Below are positions 58,729 through 64,000 of a stretch of DNA of 64,000 nt, piece after piece. Made by a program: the position numbers and the translations under genes. The first letter of the stretch is position 1, and every line of letters starts with the position of its first letter. This stretch comes from Cyclobacteriaceae bacterium (GTDB lineage Bacteria > Bacteroidota > Bacteroidia > Cytophagales > Cyclobacteriaceae). The notes beneath the pieces were generated by a model. It was not told where the DNA came from. It made no database searches and saw nothing but the letters and a program-made list of their open reading frames with translations. The DNA is taken from the NCBI GenBank assembly GCA_025808415.1, contig CP075525.1, positions 620,001 to 684,000 of the forward strand. The letters run 5' to 3'.

Positions 58729-61530
58729 ATGCGGATACTAGTAACAATAGTCTTTTTCGGTTGGGCCGTAGGGGCTTATGCACAAAAATTATCCATCAAG
58801 GCACAACTGGCCGATTCGATCGGTACAGCATTACCATCGGCAACAGTGCTTATCCTAAACCCAAAGGATTCATCGTTGGTAAACTTTGGTGTGAGCAATA
58901 ACCAGGGACTTTTTGAAATCAGGAATGTAAACCGTGGCGAGTATTTATTTAAAGTAACTTATGTCGGGTATGCTCCGCTTACGGTAAAAGTTTCCCCAAA
59001 ACCTGATGAATTAGTAGTTGATTTGGGATTGTTAAAAATGCAGCCCGAAAGAAGAATACTGGATGAGGTAACCATTCGTGCTGAACGTGCCCCTGTTGTA
59101 GTGAAGAAGGATACCATTGAGTTTAATGCGGAGTCTTTCCGTGTAAAGCCCAATGCCATGGTGGAGGATCTCCTCAAACAATTGCCTAGCATTGAAGTTG
59201 ATAATGATGGCACCATTCGCGCTCAGGGTGAGCAGGTGCAGCGCGTTACCGTTGATGGAAGGGAATTTTTTGGCCGTGATCCAAAATTAGCCACACGCAA
59301 TCTACCCGCAGATGCAGTTGATAAAGTGCAAGTCTTTGATCGTCAATCTGATCAGGCACAATTTACCGGGATTGATGATGGACAACGCGAAAAAACTATC
59401 AACCTGGAGTTGAAGGAAGAAAAGCGTAATGGTGCTTTCGGAAACATTACAGGAGGTGCAGGTACCGATGATCGCTACAATGGACGGGCAAGCATTAACC
59501 GGTTTACCAAAGGAAATCAACTCTCCTTTTTGGCTATGGGCAATAATACCAACGAGCAAGGTTTTTCCATTGCCGATTATATGAACTTTACCGGGGGATC
59601 GCAGCAAATGATTGGTGGTGGAAGTGTGAGCATACAAATCAATCAGGGGGGGGCAAACCAAGGCGGCCCATCCATTAATAGTGGGGGCCGCAATAATGGC
59701 ATTATGACCAACTATGCCGGTGGTGTTAACTTTAACTCAAATTATGGTAAGAAAGGGCAATCAAGTGTAAATGGTAACTACTTCTACAATTACCTGGATC
59801 ATACCTTAAGCCAAAATATGTTTCGTGAGAACTTTTTGCCGTCTGGCAATTTCAATTTTGAACAAAACAGCTTTCGGAACAACACAAACGATAACCACCG
59901 TGCCAACCTGATTGTTGATCATAAAATCGATTCGGCCAACTCGTTCCGGTGGACGAACGGATTTACATTAAATGAAACAGATTCACGCCAGGTAAGTAAC
60001 AGCGAAACATACACTGCAGCCGGAACAATTCAGAACGAAAGTGAAAACCTCTCATTAGCCTCGGGGACAACCCTTAATTTTAATTCCAATTTTCTTTATC
60101 GTCATCGTTTCAAAAAGAAGGGCAGGACTGTTTCTGCCAACCTGGCCTTAAACCTTAGCAACACCGAACGTTCAGGCACGCTTAACGCTACCAATACGTT
60201 TTATACGCCCATGTTTCAGCAGCAAGTTATTGATCAGCGCAATTCACAAACCACCGATAACACAAGTTATGGAGCTACGGTTTCCTATACCGAACCTTTG
60301 GGTAACAGGAAATACCTGGAGGCAAATTATAATGTCAATGTCAACAGCAATGCAGTTAACCGCGAAGTATATGATGTTGAAAACGAAGAGTTGATTTTTA
60401 ATACTGCACTGAGCAACAAATTTTCCAGCGACTACCTCTACCAACGGGCTGGATTGAACTTCCGAATGAATAAACCTAAATACAGTATAACTATCGGTAG
60501 CAATTACCAACACACAAACCTAAAGGGTAACCTGGAAACGTTGGGCGCTACTATTGACCGCACATTTATCAATGTATTACCCGTAGCGCGTTTTAATTAT
60601 GAATTTTCCAGCACCAAAAGGTTGCGTTTTGATTACGAAACCTCGGTACGTGAGCCTTCTATACAGCAATTGCAGCCGGTAATCGACAACAGCGATCCGT
60701 TAAATATTTATGTTGGTAATCCATCTTTACGGCCTTCCTATCAGCAAAGTTGGCGGGCAAATTTCACCACATTTAACCCGGTTTCATTTGTAAGCTTTTT
60801 TATGTTTGCCGATGTTGACTACACCACCAACGCCATTACCAACGCCCAGTATATTGATGAGCAGCGTATACGCACCACCACACCGGTCAATGTTGACAAT
60901 AACCTGAGCATGATGGCTAATGCTACCTTGAGTTTCCCGATTACAAAACTGAAGAGTCGCTTCAATATAGGTAGCAACATCCGCAATATGCGAACCATTA
61001 ATTTATTGAATGATATCGAAAGCCAAATTGATCAGTTCATTGTTGGTGGGAATATCCGTTACAATTTCAGGTACAAGGAAATTTTAGACTTGAGTCTATC
61101 AACACAACTGAGCCGACAAAAAACCAGCTATGAGTTTGATCAACCCGAACAGGAATTCTTTAACCAGACCCATACGGCTGAATCAAATGTTAGCTTCTTG
61201 AAAAACTATCAGTTTAACGCGGCATTTGATTACCTGGTTTACACCAGCCAATCAGCCAATTACAAAGAGGCAATCCCCCTGCTAAACCTATCGTTATCAC
61301 GGTTCTTATTAAAGAATAAAAAGGGTGAGTTCAAATTTTCAGTTAACAACCTGCTCGATCAAAATTTGGGCATTTCACAAACTGCTTCGAGCAACTACTT
61401 CGAACGTCAGGTTCAAAACTCATTGGGCCGGTACTATATGATTAGTTTCACCTATGCCCTTAATAAGCATCTCAATCCGATGGGCGCAGGGCCACGTGGG
61501 GGTGGTATGCGCATGCAGATTATTCGCTGA
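58729..61530 (+). CDS. TonB-receptor-like outer-membrane barrel with carboxypeptidase-like N-domain
   Basis: A 933-residue protein. Signal peptide MRILVTIVFFGWAVGAYAQ; residues ~22-105 a carboxypeptidase-regulatory-like domain (ADSIGTALPSATVLILNPKDSS); then a plug-like region (NAESFRVKPNAMVEDLLKQLPSIEVDNDGTI, QVQRVTVDGREFFGRDPKLATRNLPADAVDKVQVFDR) and a large beta-barrel (outer-membrane OMP_b-brl_3 type). It is 28 bp downstream of the GLPGLI gene. No clear TonB box is seen. The substrate is unknown; such pairs respond to envelope conditions or peptides. Confidence 0.88.
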   Translation: MRILVTIVFFGWAVGAYAQKLSIKAQLADSIGTALPSATVLILNPKDSSLVNFGVSNNQGLFEIRNVNRGEYLFKVTYVGYAPLTVKVSPKPDELVVDLGLLKMQPERRILDEVTIRAERAPVVVKKDTIEFNAESFRVKPNAMVEDLLKQLPSIEVDNDGTIRAQGEQVQRVTVDGREFFGRDPKLATRNLPADAVDKVQVFDRQSDQAQFTGIDDGQREKTINLELKEEKRNGAFGNITGGAGTDDRYNGRASINRFTKGNQLSFLAMGNNTNEQGFSIADYMNFTGGSQQMIGGGSVSIQINQGGANQGGPSINSGGRNNGIMTNYAGGVNFNSNYGKKGQSSVNGNYFYNYLDHTLSQNMFRENFLPSGNFNFEQNSFRNNTNDNHRANLIVDHKIDSANSFRWTNGFTLNETDSRQVSNSETYTAAGTIQNESENLSLASGTTLNFNSNFLYRHRFKKKGRTVSANLALNLSNTERSGTLNATNTFYTPMFQQQVIDQRNSQTTDNTSYGATVSYTEPLGNRKYLEANYNVNVNSNAVNREVYDVENEELIFNTALSNKFSSDYLYQRAGLNFRMNKPKYSITIGSNYQHTNLKGNLETLGATIDRTFINVLPVARFNYEFSSTKRLRFDYETSVREPSIQQLQPVIDNSDPLNIYVGNPSLRPSYQQSWRANFTTFNPVSFVSFFMFADVDYTTNAITNAQYIDEQRIRTTTPVNVDNNLSMMANATLSFPITKLKSRFNIGSNIRNMRTINLLNDIESQIDQFIVGGNIRYNFRYKEILDLSLSTQLSRQKTSYEFDQPEQEFFNQTHTAESNVSFLKNYQFNAAFDYLVYTSQSANYKEAIPLLNLSLSRFLLKNKKGEFKFSVNNLLDQNLGISQTASSNYFERQVQNSLGRYYMISFTYALNKHLNPMGAGPRGGGMRMQIIR

Positions 61531-61547
61531 CAACTGCAGAAACGTTT

Positions 61548-61555
61548 TATCTTTG
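61548..61555 (+). promoter_or_regulatory. -7-type box directly before the glycerophosphodiesterase gene
   Basis: TATCTTTG fits TAnnTTTG and ends 4 bp before ATG 61560, so the transcript would be almost leaderless. No -33 TTG is found at the expected distance, so the promoter is doubtful. Confidence 0.25.
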
Positions 61556-61559
61556 GTGC

Positions 61560-62540
61560 ATGAAGTTTTTCGTGCACCTTCTTTTTTTTATAGTAATTGT
61601 ACCCATGGCCGCCACTGCTCAGTACATTCCAAAATTCGATCTTCAGGGTCACCGCGGAGCGCGAGGTCTCCTGCCTGAAAACACAATACCAGCTTTTATT
61701 AAAGCACTGGATTATGGCGTGACTACTATTGAACTTGATTTAGCCGTAACAAAAGATGGACGAGTAATCGTTTCGCATGAACCCTGGATGTCGGCTGAAA
61801 TTTGCTTACAACCCGATGGAAGTGAAATTGCAAAAGCTGATGAAATGAATTTTAATATCTATCAGCTTACCTACGATGAAGTGGAAAAATTTGATTGCGG
61901 ATCGAGAGGGAATTCACGTTTTCCAGAGCAAGAAAAGCGATCGGCACATAAACCATTGTTAAGTGATGTTATTATAGCAGTTGAGGATTACATAAAAAAT
62001 AATTCACGGTACGAGGTTGACTATAATATAGAGATTAAAAGCCGCAAGGATGGCGACAACATCTACCATCCAACACCACAGGAGTTTTCTGATAAGGTAT
62101 ATCAATTGGTGGACCAGTATCTGCCGTGGGAACGCATAGTTGTACAGTCATTTGATTTACGCGTACTGAAGTACTGGAAGACAACTTATCCGCATGTGCG
62201 CTTGGCATTTTTAATAGAAAATGCAAAGTCACCTCAGAAAAATCTTGAAGAGCTGGGATTTATTCCATCGGTATATAGCCCATATTTTAAACTTCTTACA
62301 AAAGAACAGGTTGATTACCTGCACACCCTTTCATTTTCAAAACCACCTACAAATGGTACAGTACCTTCAAACACCAAGGTAAGGGTAATACCCTGGACGG
62401 TTAACGAGACAGAAGACATGAAAAAATTAAAGACCATGGGAGTTGACGGACTAATTACAGACTATCCAAACCGCGCTGCTGAAATTGGCTTAGGCCTGAA
62501 ACGAAACGGAACCAACCAAAATGGTTCAAACAAAAAATAG
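61560..62540 (+). CDS. Glycerophosphodiester phosphodiesterase
   Basis: A 326-residue secreted enzyme (FVHLLFFIVIVPMAATAQ). Conserved GDPD motifs: QGHRGARGLLPENTIPAF, IELDLAVTKDGRVIVSHEPW (metal and acid-base residues Glu, Asp, His), EIKSRKDG, VVQSFDLRVLKYWK and VIPWTVNE with DGLITDYPN at the end. It hydrolyses glycerophosphodiesters to glycerol-3-phosphate and alcohols in the periplasm (UgpQ/GlpQ type). It follows the receptor by 29 bp. Confidence 0.93.
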   Translation: MKFFVHLLFFIVIVPMAATAQYIPKFDLQGHRGARGLLPENTIPAFIKALDYGVTTIELDLAVTKDGRVIVSHEPWMSAEICLQPDGSEIAKADEMNFNIYQLTYDEVEKFDCGSRGNSRFPEQEKRSAHKPLLSDVIIAVEDYIKNNSRYEVDYNIEIKSRKDGDNIYHPTPQEFSDKVYQLVDQYLPWERIVVQSFDLRVLKYWKTTYPHVRLAFLIENAKSPQKNLEELGFIPSVYSPYFKLLTKEQVDYLHTLSFSKPPTNGTVPSNTKVRVIPWTVNETEDMKKLKTMGVDGLITDYPNRAAEIGLGLKRNGTNQNGSNKK

Positions 62541-62583
62541 TTATATCATTGCAGCCTGAAATAACCAGGCTTACCAAACCAGT

Positions 62584-63579
62584 ATGAGCAAATATGATGT
62601 TTATGGCATAGGAAATGCCATTGTAGACATAGTAACAGAAGTCGAACACGACTTTTTTGAAAGGAACAACATTGAAAAAGGCGTGATGACCTTGGTGGAT
62701 GAAAGACGACAGTTGGAGTTGCTGAAGGCTATTGATATGAAGAAAAGTCGCATGTCAGGAGGAGGCTCTGCCAGTAACACCATTGTTGCGGTAAATCAAT
62801 TTGGGGGCAAAACATTTTTATCCTGCCTGGTTGCAAAAGATGAATTGGGTAAGTTTTTCCTGGAAGACCTGAAACGAAACGGTGTGGATACCAACCTTAC
62901 ACACGATAAATGTCCGGAAGGACACAGCGGAAAATGCCTGGTAATGACCAGCCCCGATGCGCAGCGTACCATGAATACTTTTTTGGGCGTGAGTTCATTT
63001 TTGGCACCTGAGCACCTGGATGAAGTAGCAATTAAGAATTCGACCTATTTGTACCTGGAAGGCTACCTGGTAGCAAGCCCAAGAGGATTTGAAGCTATGA
63101 AAGAGGCAAAAAAAATGGCTGAACGAAGCAGGGTGCTTACCTCACTTACATTTTCTGATCCAAGCATGGTAAAGTACTTCGCAAAACAAATGGAGGAGAT
63201 AGTAGGGGCAAGTGTAGATTTACTGTTTTGCAATGAAGAAGAAGCCTTGATTTTTACAGGCACCAATACATTGGAAGATGCTCGCGAAAAACTCAAATTA
63301 TCCGCCAAGCGATTTGCCATTACCTTAGGTGCTAACGGTGCCCTTATTTTTGATGGCGATACTTTTATAGAAATTGAACCCTACAAGGTACGCGCTATTG
63401 ATACGAATGGGGCAGGAGATATGTTTTCCGGAGCCTTTTTATATGGAATTACCCATGGCCATAGCTATGCTGAGGCTGGTAAAATGGCTTCTTTAGCGTC
63501 ATCACGCGTGGTTTCGCAGTTTGGCCCTCGCCTACAGCCTGATCAGGTTAAAAAGGTTTTGGCCGATTTGGTTGCCTGA
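62584..63579 (+). CDS. PfkB-family carbohydrate/adenosine kinase
   Basis: A 331-residue sugar or nucleoside kinase: GNAIVDIVTEVEHDFF, GGGSASNTIVAVNQFGGKTFLSC (PfkB signature 1 region), CLVMTSPDAQRTMNTFLG, and IDTNGAGDMFSGAFLYGITHG (signature 2; Asn in place of the usual Thr, catalytic Asp present). It resembles adenosine kinase/ribokinase-like proteins common in Bacteroidota. It lies 43 bp after the phosphodiesterase. Confidence 0.92.
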   Translation: MSKYDVYGIGNAIVDIVTEVEHDFFERNNIEKGVMTLVDERRQLELLKAIDMKKSRMSGGGSASNTIVAVNQFGGKTFLSCLVAKDELGKFFLEDLKRNGVDTNLTHDKCPEGHSGKCLVMTSPDAQRTMNTFLGVSSFLAPEHLDEVAIKNSTYLYLEGYLVASPRGFEAMKEAKKMAERSRVLTSLTFSDPSMVKYFAKQMEEIVGASVDLLFCNEEEALIFTGTNTLEDAREKLKLSAKRFAITLGANGALIFDGDTFIEIEPYKVRAIDTNGAGDMFSGAFLYGITHGHSYAEAGKMASLASSRVVSQFGPRLQPDQVKKVLADLVA

Positions 63580-63607
63580 TTTCACCCTTAATTTCTTAAT
63601 TCAGGGG

Positions 63608-63637
63608 TTGTAAATCGTTTTATCTTCATTATTTTTG
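63608..63637 (+). promoter_or_regulatory. Promoter of rpmH
   Basis: TTG (63608-63610) and TATTTTTG (63630-63637) match the -33/-7 elements with 19 bp between, 38 bp before the rpmH ATG. Confidence 0.7.
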
Positions 63638-63675
63638 CAGCCCCCATTATAGATGTGGGGTTAACGATATTTAGC

Positions 63676-63837
63676 ATGAAACGCACATTTCAACCATCGA
63701 AAAGAAAGCGCAAGAATAAGCATGGTTTCCGCGAAAGGATGGCGTCAGCCAATGGTCGTAGGGTTTTGGCTTCGCGCAGGAAAAAAGGAAGAAAAAAGTT
63801 AACGGTTTCTGACGAAACTACTTTTAAAAAGAAATAA
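63676..63837 (+). CDS. rpmH: 50S ribosomal protein L34
   Basis: A 53-residue basic protein: [44 protein letters not shown] is the full L34 consensus. I start at ATG 63676; the GTG at 63655 would add seven residues unlike any L34. It is followed after 65 bp by rnpA, the near-universal order rpmH-rnpA. Confidence 0.97.
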   Translation: MKRTFQPSKRKRKNKHGFRERMASANGRRVLASRRKKGRKKLTVSDETTFKKK

Positions 63838-63902
63838 TTCCCTTGCGGAGTTTCCCGGAAGGCTTTACTGCCGCGAGGGCAGGGATTGATTAACCTCGTA
63901 AC

Positions 63903-64000
63903 ATGGGTTCATTCAGCTTTCCTAAATCCGAAAGATTATCCAAACGCAATAGCATTCAGGAACTCTTTACCAAGGGTTCCTCTTTTTATTTATACCCTTT
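63903..64000 (+). CDS. rnpA: Ribonuclease P protein component (partial, 5' end)
   Basis: The frame from ATG 63903 reads MGSFSFPKSERLSKRNSIQE followed by LFTKGSSFYLYPF and runs off the window. FPKSERLSKRxxIxxLFxKGSSF is the RnpA N-terminus. The protein assists the catalytic RNA that trims tRNA 5' ends. The position after rpmH confirms it. Confidence 0.92.
   Translation, partial: MGSFSFPKSERLSKRNSIQELFTKGSSFYLYP

Noticed and set aside
63580..64000. Replication origin next to rpmH-rnpA
   Set aside because: No cluster of DnaA boxes and no dnaA gene; rpmH-rnpA alone does not mark the origin in Bacteroidota.

Overview
The window reads as chromosomal DNA of a Bacteroidota member, most likely Cytophagales. 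Seen in sequence: a type IX secretion sorting domain, a GLPGLI-family protein next to a TonB-receptor-like barrel, the ribosomal order rpmB-rpmG-DUF4295, a GSII-type glutamine synthetase, promoters of the form TTG-N18..21-TAnnTTTG, and almost no Shine-Dalgarno sequences. The genus is not determined.

Layout. 1-7.4 kb: ribosomal L28/L33, a secreted FG-GAP protein, murF, a DUF2461 protein and a large AsmA-like envelope protein. 7.4-11.5 kb: an ammonium cluster (amtB, a beta-barrel porin, GSII) behind a repeated operator-like motif. 12.2-13.1 kb: tRNA-Val(TAC) followed by five identical 170-bp tandem units, each holding the tRNA 3' end, its terminator and a decayed tRNA-like copy whose T-arm carries an inserted palindrome. 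This is the most unusual structure here. 13.1-21.7 kb: regulators, a hydrolase, and a PadR regulator with two MacB/FtsX-like permeases. 21.8-24.9 kb: 5-oxoprolinase operon pxpB-pxpC-pxpA and a DoxX-like membrane protein. 25-30.3 kb: serine hydrolases, one frameshifted gene, one decayed alpha/beta hydrolase and an ECF sigma factor.

30.5-49 kb is dense in one-component regulators (three AraC-type here and at 14-15 kb, two HxlR, one Crp/Fnr) and small redox or detoxification enzymes: cupin, two F420-type NADP oxidoreductases, amine oxidase, a seven-gene VOC/DUF1801/DHFR/SRPBCC run, DJ-1-like proteins, SDR, two pirins, nitroreductase, OsmC and a CDGSH iron-sulfur protein. I read it as an electrophile, quinone and peroxide defence region under several local regulators. 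The parts are recognisable families; the joint function is inference.

49-58 kb: a third serine hydrolase, an Asp-box lipoprotein, DUF4136 plus a small barrel, then a minus-strand run of histidine kinase, response regulator, MFS transporter and trehalase. The kinase is divergent from a GLPGLI protein and a large outer-membrane receptor, with phased TTAAC direct repeats between them. 61.5-64 kb: glycerophosphodiesterase, PfkB kinase, rpmH and the start of rnpA.

Three unrelated dispersed-type inverted repeats are present (21.6 kb, 48.3 kb, and inside the tRNA array). Two protein genes are broken (25.06 and 28.79 kb). I found no CRISPR array, no transposase and no prophage genes.
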